Assembly: GCA_033807775.1 (NCBI GenBank)
Contig: CM066327.1
Span: 76,266,795-76,330,794 of the forward strand
Direction: 5' to 3'
Source: Saussurea involucrata
Lineage: Eukaryota; Streptophyta; Magnoliopsida; Asterales; Asteraceae
Length of the DNA stretch: 64,000 bases
Shown one piece after another: positions 44,741 to 56,674 of the stretch. Made by a program: the position numbers and the translations under genes. The notes under the pieces were generated by a model. That model worked only from the letters and a program-made list of their open reading frames with translations, was not told where the DNA came from and did not search any database. Every line of letters starts with the position of its first letter. Position 1 is the first letter of the stretch.

Positions 44741-47700
44741 AAAAATAATTTATGGTATCTAGATTCTGGATGTTCAAAGCATATGACCGGCCAAAGAGAT
44801 ATGTTATCAAATTTTGTTGAGAAGGATTGCGCCGAGTAAGATTTGGTAATAACCATTTTGCTCCAATTAAAGGATTTGGAGACATTGTACAAGACAAGCT
44901 AACGATTAAGAAAGTGAGCTATGTTGAAGGACTAGGACACAATCTTTTTAGCATCGGACAGTTTTGTGATAAAGATTTGGAAGTTAATTTCAAAGCAACA
45001 AGGTGTTGTGTCAGAACTGAAGAAGGGAAAGAACTCTTGGTTGGCACGCGAAAATCAAATCTTTATACAATCAATCTGTCTGCGGTAAAACCAGAAAGTG
45101 AAGTGTGTCTTCTATCAAAGGCTTCAGTTCAACAAAGCTGGTTATGGCATCGACGACTGTCACATCTGAATTTTCGATATATTCAGAAGCTAGTTCTAGG
45201 TGATCTAGTTCGGGGTCTTCCAGTGTTGAAGTTTGGTGCTGAAAATCTTTGTGATGCTTGCGAGAAAGGTAAGATGAAAAGGGTTCCTCATAAGCCAAAA
45301 CCTAAACCTACGACAAAGAGTGTATTGGAATTAATTCATGTCGATTTGTGCGGCCCAATGAGGACTGAAAGTATTAGTGGTATAAAGTACGTATTGGTGA
45401 TTGTTAATGATTTTTCACGCTACACGTGGGTCAAGTTTCTTCGCTCAAAAGATGAGACTTCCGACCACTTAATCAACGTCATCAAGTCGGAACAGAATAA
45501 TTTGCAAATATCAGTTAAAATTGTTCATTCGGACAATGGCACATAATTCAAGAACAGAATCTTGGGAGATTTCTATGAATCGAACGGGATTATTCAACAA
45601 TTTTCTGCGGCCAGAACTCCTGAACAGAATGGTGTTGTGGAAAGACGAAACAGAACGTTAGTCGAATCCACAAGAATTATGTTGGCTTACTCGAATCTAC
45701 CATTATTTCTTTGGGCTGAGGCTGTCGCAACTGCATGTTACACTCAGAATCGTTCTGTCATTCATCGCCGGTTTAGTTAAACTCCTTACGAGATAATGAA
45801 CAACCGGAAGCCAAACATAAAGCACTTTCATGTCTTTGGTTGCAAATGCTTTGTATTGAACGACAAGGAGAACCGGAACAAGTTCAGTCTGAAAGCGATT
45901 GATGTAATCTTTGATGGAAATTCTTTCTCCGCAACTTCATATCGTATCTATCTGAAGCAGTCCAGAACTATAATTGAGAGCGTGAATGTGAAGTTTGATG
46001 AAAATAACGAAATCGCTTCTGTTCACAATAGTTCAGAACCCGTGATAACTGGAATTTTAGCTTCTGAACAATTCAGTTCAGAACATGTTCCAAAACCGAA
46101 TCAGGATCAACCTTCAACTTCTAAAACTCATTTAACTGATCTTGATTACTTATTTGAAGATTTATATGATGAATATGTTGGTACTTACAAATCTTCTGAT
46201 ATTCTTAACATGAAGAAACCTGCATCTACAACAATTTCCGCTGCGGTTCCTACTACTGATATAGATGCAACTCAATCAACAACGATTGATGTTTCCTCTC
46301 CTATTCAAGAAACTTCTGTACCAAATGTCAATGATACACAACAATCTGTTCCCATAATTGTGGAAGATTCAACACATAATGCTAGCTCTTCAATCAATGT
46401 TACAACTACCCCTCAGCAACCACCCAAATCTTCTGGAGAACCTAATCCTTTTATCGATATTCCTCCAGAAATTCCAAGCGCTGAAGTAGAAGTACCATTA
46501 GCTGATGAAGAGACAAATGTTTCTCTTGATAATGTTCAACCATCGTATGTTCCACACCCACACTCAACAAAGTGGACAAAGGCTCATCCTATTCATCAAA
46601 TAATAGGTGATCCAGATTCACCAGTTCAAACATGATCGTCAGCTCTTATGGCTACGGCAAATGAGTGTCTCTTTGCGATCTTTCTCAGCAATATTGAATC
46701 TTTAACGGTTTCTAAGGCTCTGAATGATCCAAATTGGGTGTTAGCCATGCAAGACGAGCTTAACCAGTTTGAAGCGTTGAATGTTTGGAGGCTAGTTCCA
46801 CGACCCCTGGATAAAAGCGTCATAGGAACCAAGTGGGTCTTTAAAAATAAAAAGGATGAAGATGGAATAATCGTTCATAACAAAGCCAGACTCGTAGCGA
46901 AAGGATATCGTCAGCAAGAAGGCATCGACTATGATGAGACATATGCTCCGGTCGCAAGAATTGAAGCTATAAGAATCTTTCTAGCTTTTGCGGCTTACAA
47001 GAATTTCACTGTCTATCAGATGGATGTGAAAACAACTTTTCTGAATGGCATTCTTAAGGAGGAGGTATATGTGTCTCAACCAGAAGGTTTCGTCGACAAG
47101 GAACATCCAAATCATGTCTATATTCTGGATAAAGCCTTGTATGGACTGAAACAAGCCCCTCGCGCGTGATATGAAGTTCTTTCAACCTTTCTACTTGAGT
47201 CAGAATTCGACAAAGGTAAAATCGATACGACATTATTCATTAAGCGCGAAGAAGGTGAAATCATTGTTGTACAGATTTACGTAGATGACATTATATTTGG
47301 TTCGACTAACCCTGGTTTGTGTACATGGTTTTCTGACATCATGGTGAGTAGGTTCCAGATGAGCATGATGGGAGAGATCAATTTCTTTCTCGGATTGCAA
47401 GTGAAGCAATTCTCAACGGGAATCTTCATCAATCAATCCAAATACATATTCGATATTTTGAAGAAATTCAAAATGGAGAATTGTACATCAATCGAAACAC
47501 CTATGGCACCAGGTTCCAAGATTGGTCCAGACGAAGATGGTAAGAAAATAGATATAAGGACTTATCGAGGTATGATAGGATCTCTCATGTACTTAACTTC
47601 TAGTCGTCCGGATATTATGTTTGCTACGTGTTTGTGCGCAAGATTTCAGGCGAATCCGAAGGAATCTCATCTCGGAGCAGTCAAGCGCATCTTCCGTTAC

Positions 47701-48225
47701 TTGAAAGGCATGACTTATCTTGGACTATGGTATCCGAAAGGCACGAGATACGAGCTAACAACTTATTCTGACACGGATCATGGTGGAAGTTTATTGGATC
47801 AGAAAAGCACAACCGGACATGTACAATTCTTAGGAGACAAATTAGTGAGTTGGGCTTCAAAGAAACAACACTGTGTTTCGACATCTACGACGGAGGCTGA
47901 ATATGTTGCTGCCGTAAGTTGTTGTTCGCAAGTTCTTTGGATGAAGACTCAACTAATAGATTTTGGCTGTAAGTATGATAAAATTCCCATTTATTGTGAT
48001 AGTAAATCTTCAATTGCTATTTCAGTAAATTCGGTCCAACACACGAAGACAAAGCACATCGACATACGGTATCATTGTATCAAGGATCATGTTGAAAAAG
48101 GTACAGTTGATCTTTATTTTGTATCTACTAAATTTCAACTTGCCGATCTTTTCACAAAGGCTTTGGATGAGAAACGTTTCAAGTTTCTGATTTCAAAGCT
48201 AGGCATGTTGAACATGAAAGTTTGA
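44741..48225 (+). pseudogene. pol: Element F Pol: protease, integrase, RT, RNase H
   Basis: Protease has WYLDSGCSKHMTG (44750-44790); a frameshift near 44822 follows. From 44827 to 48225 one frame holds nearly all of Pol with single stops at 45544, 45778, 46633 and 47167. Integrase shows WHRRLSHLN, CDACEKGK, HVDLCGP, a D in SDNGT and NGVVERRNRT. A Ser/Thr-rich linker with a TTCTGAAC hairpin (near 46062) precedes RT. RT has YRQQEGIDYDETY and an intact YVDD near 47280. RNase H has YSDTDHGG (an Asp then His change from the usual DYGG) and STTEAEYVAA, and it ends at a natural stop. All four stops are single-base nonsense changes in otherwise conserved sequence. Confidence 0.92.
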
Positions 48226-49742
48226 TTATTCATAATTTTCATTCAATAGTTTGAAAATTCTTATTAGTCATTCAAGTTTTACAACTTGATTGTAAAAAAA
48301 ATCATCTTATTGAATCTTTATTATGATTCTTTCAAAATTTTATGTTATTCAGTATTTTACAAAGTTTATTTCAACTTTATTTTTTCTTTACCGAATAAAC
48401 TTAATTTCTATCATTTCATATTCTTTGTGCAGTTTGATGTGTGTTTGCATGAGTTTAGGGGGAGAAAAGAAAAAGACTTGATCATTTGTCAAGGGGGAGC
48501 ATGTAATCATGTCTATACATGTGTTTGATCAAGTTATGTGTAAGTCGTTGAAGATAAGGTAAGTATTTTAATTTAAAGTTTTGAAGCAAACCCTACTTGA
48601 TGGAAATTATTTTTGAAAATTTTATGCATCTTTGTAGGGGGAGCAAAATGTTTTTAAAAAGACAGTTGGAGAGAACAAGTTAAAAGTTGTACATCTTTTA
48701 ACTTGGAAAAGTTGATTTTTGAAAAAGTGAAAAAGTTAGATTTTTTTGAAAAATGTCTAAGTACAGGGAGTTATCGTACAAATCTCATACGATCAAGGAT
48801 TTTAATCGCACAAGCATTGTACGAAAACTATCCTCATTGCACAAGCTTCAGACGATAACAATTGTTCATCGCATAAGCTTCATGCGATCAGAGCTTTCAT
48901 CGCACAAGACTCATATAACAAGCACTGTTCATAAATGCTCATCGTACAACCTTTGTCCGATAACATTGAATCCTTCATCGCATATGGTTCATGCGATGAA
49001 GATGAACTGATCGCGCATTGTTCATGCGATTAGTTAACAAGTGGCAGGTCAAACCTTGGACCAATCATTGTGTGCCACATGTCACTCATCCCTAGGGTCT
49101 ATATATAGAACGAGTTTTCGAATGACATACCCTTTCTGACTTCTCGCATATCGCATTTCTCTCTCAAACTGTGTTGGCCGAATTTTTCGAGTTTGATACT
49201 GATTTTTGTTGCATTCGATTCGCAAACTTCTAAGGTCAGTGATTCTACCAATCCTGATTTGTTTCATCCATTACATTGTGTGTTAGGGTTGATTTGGTGT
49301 TGCAAAGTTAAGCTTTTTCGCAACTGTTCATATTCTGATTTCAAAACCTAATCATATGTGTTAGTTTGTTGCTAAAACATGATAAGGAGGTTTTTCTTAG
49401 AGAATCGTTAATAGGGTGTTGAATTTTATGAGCTTTCATTGAATTTCTTATAAACTGGGATGAACCTTCAAAATATTTCGAAGTGTTCAAAGTTGTCGTA
49501 CAAAGAATGTATTCAAACATTCATAGTTGTCGCAAAAAACAAATGTTCATCCTGATCGCACACGGATTATGCGATAACTTTTTCATCGCACAAGTGTCGT
49601 CCGATCAGAAGTTTCATGCGATTAGGGATTGATGCTTTGTCCGACAACCTCCCAGACTTAGGAAATTTTTGAGGATTTTTCTCAAAAGATGGTTACTTGC
49701 AACTATTATCCCAGTGATCTAACATGTTCCAATACAGATCAA
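48226..49742 (+). promoter_or_regulatory. Element F spacer: ATCGCAY hairpin arrays and TATA box
   Basis: A 1.5-kb spacer between RNase H and the accessory gene. From 48773 to 49030 there are about eight units of ATCGCAY or ATCGTAC with an inverted partner 6-8 bases later. Perfect 7-bp stems with 7-nt loops are at 48868-48888 and 48977-48997, and a wobble copy is at 49010-49030. More units are at 49555-49575 and 49585-49605. TATATATA is at 49100-49107, just after the first array, so the second array would be in the transcribed leader. GGGGGAGC occurs near 48458, 48493 and 48638. Confidence 0.7.
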
Positions 49743-52700
49743 ATGGCACACATACGTGAGCAAGGTGATGGTAATTCCTCCGATGAAAACAAAATTATTC
49801 CATCACACCGTTCATCTCATCCATCGGTGAACGCGTGAAATCCGGATGACGAGCTTATTCTTCCAAAGAATAAGTTGCCAATCAAGAACAATAATTACAC
49901 TTTCGACACAAATGTGAGATTGGACTATCACATTGTGGTCGAAATTCTCAAAGGTCATCCACTCCGCACTGCTCTAGAGAAAACTCAGCTTGTACCTGCA
50001 ATTTATCTGCAACAGGCATGGTACACTATTCAGTTTGTGTCTAGATCAGAATCAAATCAGTATTTCACATTGAAAGTTGACCATTTTGATGCGAAGTTGA
50101 CTCTTAAAAGACTCAGAACCATTCTGGATCTTCCATTTTCTAACAACTTTGCTGATATGATATCTGAAGTGGATCTATGCCGTGACATTTTGGCATTGGG
50201 ATACAATGACATTAAGGACGGAGTTCTTACTCGTGCTTCTGATTTCAAGAGGAAGTATCTACCACCGCTTTATTATACACTGTTCAGCATCATCAACAGG
50301 TGTATGACTTTAAAGCATACGGGGCTTGATAACTGTTGTATTTCTGTGCTGCAAATGTTTCATGCCGTGGTATTTGATCGAAAGATAGACTTTGCTGTTC
50401 TAATTTGGAATGAGTTGATCGAGGTTGTTACTGACAAGTCTAAACCTTCCAAGGCAAGAACCTTTGTACCGTTTCAGAGGTTTCTTCAGATTGTAATCTG
50501 ATACATCATGGAGGCCAATCAACAAATTCCAAGACGAGAAGGAGCTCTACTTGGTCCAGATCAATGGATGCATTACATCAGAATCCCTAAAGGTATAAAC
50601 TTTGAACGTGTTATGGTCTTACCTAAAGTTGTACTCGGTTACGCTGACCAGGAGTCACCATTTGTGAGTGAGTATAGAGAAGAAAATGCACTTATGGCCC
50701 GGCCAGGACCGGAGGGGCCTACCCAAAGTGCCAACCAACTAGGTGAGCGGAGTGAGGGTATAGTACGTAGAGAGAGAGAGTTCAAGCTACTGGGGTACTT
50801 GAACACGGTGAGATGAGCGGTAAAAACATAGTGAGGGGAACTGGAGAAGGGGGTGCTCCTGGTCAGTCATCTCGTGCGAATGATGATGATGAAGAAAGCC
50901 TTGGTTCTTCTGATTCCGAAGAAGAATATGCCGATGTTTTTGCTGATATATATTCTGCTAATTCTAGCTCTAATGAAGCCGATGATGAGGAAGAAGCAGA
51001 GGAGGATAGTTCAGACGATGATGATGATGATCAACCCGATGATCATGATAATTTTGAAATTGTTGTTACTTCCAAGCTTAAATCTAGTGTTCGAGGGGAA
51101 ATAAGGAGTTCTGAGGGAGCTTTAGTTGAAACAGAAATACAAGTGAGATGGAAAGAAAAAAAGATGGTGAGTGTGTGACAGGATCAACTAAAGTTTTAAC
51201 TACTAATCCTATCCAAACCGAGTCTATCCGGGTAGCCACATCTACTGTCAGTGAGCGTCCATCGCCACAAGACATTGAAAAAGACATAGTGGACCCAGCT
51301 ATGCAATGCACAACCCCACTCGGCCACTCATCAACTTCTCCACAAGTTGGTGTTTCATTTTCTCACAGGGGATTAGCACAAAGTCTATCGGCAACACACT
51401 CGATGTTTGTTGGTATTGAACAAGGTAGGAAGTTGCCCCGGTCACCGCCTTCATTTGTACGCACTTCGAGTCTAGAGCCTTTTGGATTTACTTCTTTTCC
51501 TAGGACACAACGACCGCCAGTCACAACATCATTGGTGACACAAAATGTTGGAGTTCTTCGTGATCCAACCGGAATGCCTAGAGTATTGCCGCCATTCGTT
51601 GGTGCTTTACGAGGACCGGGTGGAAGTCTTGCCAATGTTAATACTATACCAGCGTTGAACACAGGCCATGCAGTCTCTTCGACTGTCATGTCAACCAGTA
51701 ACCTAAGTGGTCTGGGTGTTACCTCGGTTTGGAGTTGGCTATTACTTCAATGAATAATTGGTATAAAGCTCAGACTGCCGAATTAAAAGAAGTTGTTAAC
51801 AAGTTATCTCAGGAAGTGAGCAGAGCTGTTAAAGGAAAGTCTGTCATGGAATCCTCATCCACCGCAACTGAATCTGAACCTGATACTCAATCTCAGCCTA
51901 TCCCACCAAACAAGGTATTTCCTAACCTACCCTTGCATGAACTTAAATCTCAAATGCTTACCAGATTGTTAGAACAAGGAGACAATAACACTCAAGAAGA
52001 AGTTGATTTACTTGGTCTTCTTAGATGCCAAACCGAACAACAAACCAACCTACCAACCCAAGATGATATCCAAACCCTACAACAATCCATATCTGACATG
52101 ACCAAAGCTATCTCATTTGGCTTTACAACCCTTTCTGGCCGTATAAAAGTTTTGGAGGAAAAGTGTGATGTTCAAGCCCAAACCACTAAACGAAAGCATG
52201 ATGATCAAGATCACGATCCTGATCACCATGAGGGGGAGATGAGTAAAAGGCAGAAAGTTGGAGAAGCTAGTGGTTCTGGTGTTCAAACTGAAATTGCTGA
52301 TGTTGATGTTGGTACTGGTACTGGTGGTGCTGATAATGTACAAGAAACTAATGTTTTGGGAGTTTTGGATGATATCATTCCCACGGTTGAAAATCCTGGT
52401 GGAAGTGATAACAGAACGGAAGAGGAAAGAATGGCTGATGATCTGATACAGGATATTGTGTATGTGGATTCAGAGAATGAACCAGCAGTTACTGTCGTCA
52501 AGATAAAGGAGGAACTTGATGATGTTTTTGATGCAGTTAATGTACAATCTGGAGGTCCAAATTCAGATGATGATGATTCTTCTAGACCAGCTGATCCAGT
52601 AATTGATGTTCCAGTCATACCTGATCTACTAGAAGGCAAGATAGTAGATCCGGTATCCGAGGCAGAAATAAGAAACTTTTAGATGTTGATTGATAGAGAG

Positions 52701-53558
52701 TCTTTGATTGAAAGAAGAGGGCACAGGTTAAGGATTATCACTCCATTCCAGGAGGATATCAGAAGTGATTTATTTGTGAAGCAAGTTCAACCGATCGACA
52801 AAATAAAGCTGTATTCCATAGAGAAGTTTCCACCTCTTCACCAGATTGAATATCTTCACTTGATGAGTAACAAAGACAGAGAGCTAAAGTTTGTTAGAAC
52901 TGACAAGGAGATTGTGAAGATTTCAAAGATAGAATCCGAGAAAATTTTGAACGTATGGTATCCAAGATTCACGGTCTACCGTACAGATGGCAAGGAATGG
53001 TCTTTCAGTGAGGCAGACTTCAAATCCGTAACTTGTGAGGATTTCTTCAGATTATATGACATACTTGCAAGGCTTCCGAATTAGAATGTGACTTGGTCTG
53101 AGGCTTATCAAGCGTTGAAGAGATTCATGAAGAATCTGATTAGACTTGCTTATTTGACTGATTTTCAACTGGCGTTAGAGGGAAATCAGATCAGAGTTAA
53201 TGTCAGGAGGCCGAACAGAAATTTGCTAGATATTCATGGTATTCCATTATACACAGTGTTAGAGAAACTGGAGTTTGGGGTTATCTATCACAATGGGCAG
53301 AAAAAGAAGAAATTCCTGAGATTGATTGAAATCAACAAGTTCTGTGATGGTACTTTGAATATGATAAATATTCGGTTGACAGAGAAAACCAGACTTGATG
53401 AACAGAAGAAAGTGCCTCTAAAAGAGAAAGATAAGGTGTTGATTAACAAAGTTCTGAAAGCAATTGAAGACAGACTGGAATATCGGAATGCTCTTAGAAG
53501 ATTCGAGATCATCTTCGGGATAAGGAAGAGATACATACCTCCAGAGCAGATGAGATAA
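49743..53558 (+). pseudogene. Element F 3' accessory gene
   Basis: ATG 49743 starts a frame with TGA at 49836 and at 50499. Frameshifts follow near 50810, 51150 and 51730, then stops at 52680 and 53082, and a natural end at 53558. Conserved parts: an N-terminal globular region (ILKGHPLRTAL, YLQQAWYT, LRTILDLPF, LYYTLFSIINR, LQMFHAVVF) matching the start of the Copia-1 gene; an acidic Asp/Glu/Ser section near 50880-51060; a Pro/Ser region; and a coiled-coil/KRKHDDQDHD section. The C-terminus has FTVYRTDGKEWSFSEADF and then GVIYHNGQKKKKFLRLIEINKF, ending in a basic helix. I recall similar proteins annotated in Asteraceae genomes next to copia pol. The function is unknown. Confidence 0.75.
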
Positions 53559-53596
53559 TCTTTTGCATTTTTCTTCTTGGATACAAAGGGGGAAAA
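53559..53596 (+). other. F polypurine tract
   Basis: Thirty-eight bases separate the accessory stop from the LTR and end AAAGGGGGAAAA (53585-53596), directly before TGTTAGTGC. Confidence 0.78.
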
Positions 53597-53825
53597 TGTT
53601 AGTGCTGAAATTGTTAGTTGTATCCAAGTAGAAAGGCCTATTTTGTAAATTCTACTTTTGGTATAAATAGCCTAGATAGAGTTAGATTTTAGAACACTAC
53701 ATGCTTATAACTTTAAGATACTTGAAGATTTCTCTCTACCTTGTATTCACATCTTTTGGAGTTTGATGAGAGATGACTTGAGTATTGCTTGATTCATAGA
53801 TTGTTTACTTGTTTCTGGGATCACA
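53597..53825 (+). repeat. Copia F 3' LTR
   Basis: A 229-bp LTR from TGTTAGTGCTGAAATTG to TTTCTGGGATCACA, with TATAAATA at 53662-53669. The ends resemble those of A and E. It is followed by the accessory exon of G. Confidence 0.8.
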
Positions 53826-55318
53826 ATGATGATGAAGAAGACGTTGGGAGCTTTTTTATTCCCAAATCTCTTAGCATTCCTTCTAAAGGAATCTCCATCA
53901 ACGAAGCAGGGGGGAGAAAATCTGACAAAACCCCATCTCAGAAGACCCCCCAGGGCAACCATAAGGGAATATCTACGGAGGGGAACCTAAATATTATCCA
54001 TACTTCTAAGGGGGAGCAGCCTTTAGAGGTATGTCTCTCCATTATCCGTTTTTCCTTCACCACTCCCTTCTTAAAAACTCTCATCCTTACCTAACTCCTT
54101 CTTCTTTTCTACCAACCAGTTCTCTCCCCTGCTTGAGGTACCAGTTGAAGCTGATATCTTCACAATAATCCTAGTTGTTGCTGACGATCAAATAATCCCA
54201 ATCTCAATTCTTGAGACTGATGAAGAAGAAGAGTATGTGCTCAGCCATCCATCCAGACCTCAAGACCAATCCAAAGGTCTGAGGAGGAAGAAAAGAAAAG
54301 AATGGCAACACTAGTCTCTCAGCTAGAAAGTCAAAGAAGCAAGATCCCTCCTCGACAAAGCGCTGATCAAGGTGAGCTTGGATTCCTGAGCCAAGCTGAA
54401 ATAGAAGAATCAATCAGAGCTAAGAAACTCTTTGCGGCTTACCAAAACAATGTTAAACTTGCCCTGAAGGTAGCCCAAAACTCAGTTTTTGATAGAAAAC
54501 TAAAGAAGAATCCAGTCAGAGTTCATGCTCAGTTACTGAAAGAGCCGAAGAGGAAGCTAGAAAAGAAAAATCCATCAGGGATTCTGAAATAGAGTGGTGC
54601 AAGGGAAAGATTGAAAGAAGACTTCTCCCTGAGAAGATTACAATTGTGACCATAAATAGGAAGACCAAGAAAGACTCAGTGATGGTGTCCATAACTGTCT
54701 TCAGGATAGATACTTCCACTAAAGCTATGTTCATGTCAAAGATGGAAAACTTTGGGTTCTACGAATGGATAGAGATCAGAGATGCACGTCAGGAGTCTAA
54801 GTCCGAATACAAACTCTACGTGGAAAACTTCTTGAACAAGCTCATATATAGAATCTCAGCGAGTGTTGAAATAGCTCATCTGCCTCAGAATCAGAAACCA
54901 TCAAGAAAGAAGAAGCGAGCATCTACCTATGAAGAAGAACCCGCTTACAGAAATGAAACTGCAATTGAATTTTCAAGAGAAGCGATTCTTGGACCACCCC
55001 CTAATATCTCAGCACTCGACCTATCACTGCCACATGCAGGTCCCTTTGCTCCTGGTCAAGTGTTAGGAGTCCCTTATGAAATCATCTTCTATGATTGGGA
55101 TGGACAAGTCATATTTCAGCGAGATTCTAAAATTCATCTCTGCTCCACTGCCCATATAAGAGATCTTCTATACTGGTGCAATATGAAGCGTCTTCATCAA
55201 ATCTTACATCTACAAGGAATGCAAAGCCAGAAGAAAGAGAGGAGAAGAGATACCTGACTACATGATCATAGAAGAATACTCATATGACGAAGACCTGATA
55301 AAGGATGAACCACTCTAG
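53826..55318 (+). pseudogene. Copia G 3' accessory gene (3' portion, with intron)
   Basis: Exon 1 (53826-54028) is Lys/Ser/Thr-rich and ends TTAGAG|GTATGT. The intron is 54029-54119 (ends CCAACCAG). Exon 2 continues to TAG 55316-55318 with frameshifts near 54290, 54600 and 55250. The main block (54646-55257) aligns by eye with B: VFRIDTST, FGFYEWIE, RNETAIEFSR, SALDLSLPHAG, PGQVLGVPY, and a final IIFYDWDGQVIFQRDSKIH module. This establishes B and G as one family. Element F interrupts the gene on the left. Confidence 0.72.
54029..54119 (+). other. Probable intron in the accessory gene of G
   Basis: The donor is AGAG|GTATGTCTC, close to the plant consensus. The 91-nt interior is C/T-rich and the acceptor is CTACCAACCAG. 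It sits directly before TTCTCTCCCCTGCTTGAG, the homologue of the B exon 2 start. Confidence 0.65.
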
Positions 55319-55590
55319 CTGATAGATTCTCTTGTAATTCATCTTGTAATTTATCAGTTTATAACTTTTAGTACTTGTATTGTATTCACTTGTACTTGTA
55401 ACTTTTTCTGATTCCCTTTTGTAAACTTCTTACGAATTAATGAAAGTTTTTAGTGAAGTACTTTACTCAATCAATACTAAAAAAGATCCCCAAAACAGTA
55501 AATGGGACATGTATGTTATGAGTCTTTTTATCCTTATATTTTAACACTTAGCAATTTTCTCATGTTGCTTTGTCATCATCAAATAGGGGG
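55319..55590 (+). other. G 3' UTR and PPT remnant
   Basis: T-rich untranslated sequence homologous to 29016-29283. It ends AAATAGGGGG; the expected AGAT and the first LTR bases TGTTG are missing compared with B, a deletion of about 9 bp across the PPT/LTR border. Confidence 0.65.
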
Positions 55591-56453
55591 ATCCAAACTC
55601 TCTCAGTGATTTGACGACCCTTAGAATTAGTGAAAATTGCATTTAACATCTGTATCTATTTGTGTTTCACCATCAGTGATCATAAAGTTGAGTTTGTTCA
55701 GTGATCGCTGAAGGTTTCCATATGTAAAGAGTTACTGTAATATCTGAAGACAAGCCTTGTGTAAAAAAGAGTTCATCGCTGACATCGAAGACCAAGCTGA
55801 TGAACAAGACAAGTCTACTCATGATTTGTAGCGGCATTTAGTGAAACCAAGACAAGTCTACAATACGCGACATCTCAGGAACAAGGCTTCAACGATAGCT
55901 GAACTTTCATCAGATCTCACTAATGAATGATCTCATCAGCGATCGTTGATCATGAAGCTTGCAGTTCAAGATTTGTTTGTCTTATCATATTTGAACAAAA
56001 GTGTGAAGGTACAAAAGCAAACATGATTTTGTCCATAATCGTACAACCACTCTGCCAACTACACTATTCACCATGCGGCCAAGAGCATGTCTTTGACAAA
56101 AGTCAGAAGAATGCATCGATGAAGATCTAACACATGTAAAGTGCTCCCGCCATGCATTAAATTCATAGGGTATAAATAAGAGAAATATCCTTCACTTTAA
56201 AGGGTCCTAAACTTCTTAGTGCTTCGTAGAAAATCCTTTTTCTGCATTCCTTCTTTCTATCTCTTTCTAGTGCAAAGAACTAGTGTTTCTGATAGTTTGT
56301 TTAGATTAGGTTTTACTTAATCTATTTCCGCAACAAACTGTAAATTGCGTTTTTGATTTATCAATAAACAATTTAGAAAAGTAAAATTTGTGTTTGTATT
56401 CAACCCCCCTTCTTCAAACTTTCACCCTTATAGAAACCGCTACAGGACCAACA
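55591..56453 (+). repeat. Copia G 3' LTR
   Basis: It starts ATCCAAACTCTC, lacking TGTTG, and ends CTACAGGACCAACA. It is a diverged copy of the B LTR with a few CGCTGA-type motifs left (near 55690 and 55775) and an ATCAGCGATCGTTGAT palindrome near 55936. TATAAATA is at 56171-56178. It lies inside the H LTR. Confidence 0.8.
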
Positions 56454-56674
56454 TGATTGTATTAAAGTTGTGGTACTAAGTGTAAATACCCTCCAAGGGT
56501 ATAAATAGTTAGCCTTAAACCCTCATTAGGGTAATCTTCAATTTTTTATCTTTCATAAACATTGTACGACTATTTTTGAGATACTCTCTGACAATCAATC
56601 ATATGACCAAAGTTATTGCGTATCTCATTGTGTTGATTGATTCTTTGATACTTGCATTGATATTGGGATCCACA
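56454..56674 (+). repeat. Copia H 5' LTR, 3' part
   Basis: It ends ATTGGGATCCACA next to the primer site; TATAAATA is at 56500-56507. The first part is separated by the G insertion and is outside the window. Confidence 0.8.

Larger units (their letters stand above)
43790..53825 (+). mobile_element. Copia F, 3' two-thirds of a Ty1/copia element with accessory gene
   Basis: This contains the gag C-terminal region, PR-INT-RT-RH, a spacer with hairpin arrays and a TATA box, a long accessory gene, a PPT (AAAGGGGGAAAA) and a 229-bp 3' LTR. The 5' part is cut by E. Domain order and accessory gene match Copia-1, but the LTR sequence differs. Many stops and four or more frameshifts show it is old. 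Confidence 0.88.

Noticed and set aside
48773..49605. CRISPR-like array
   Set aside because: The repeats are short inverted motifs with no constant repeat/spacer layout, and this is plant nuclear DNA.
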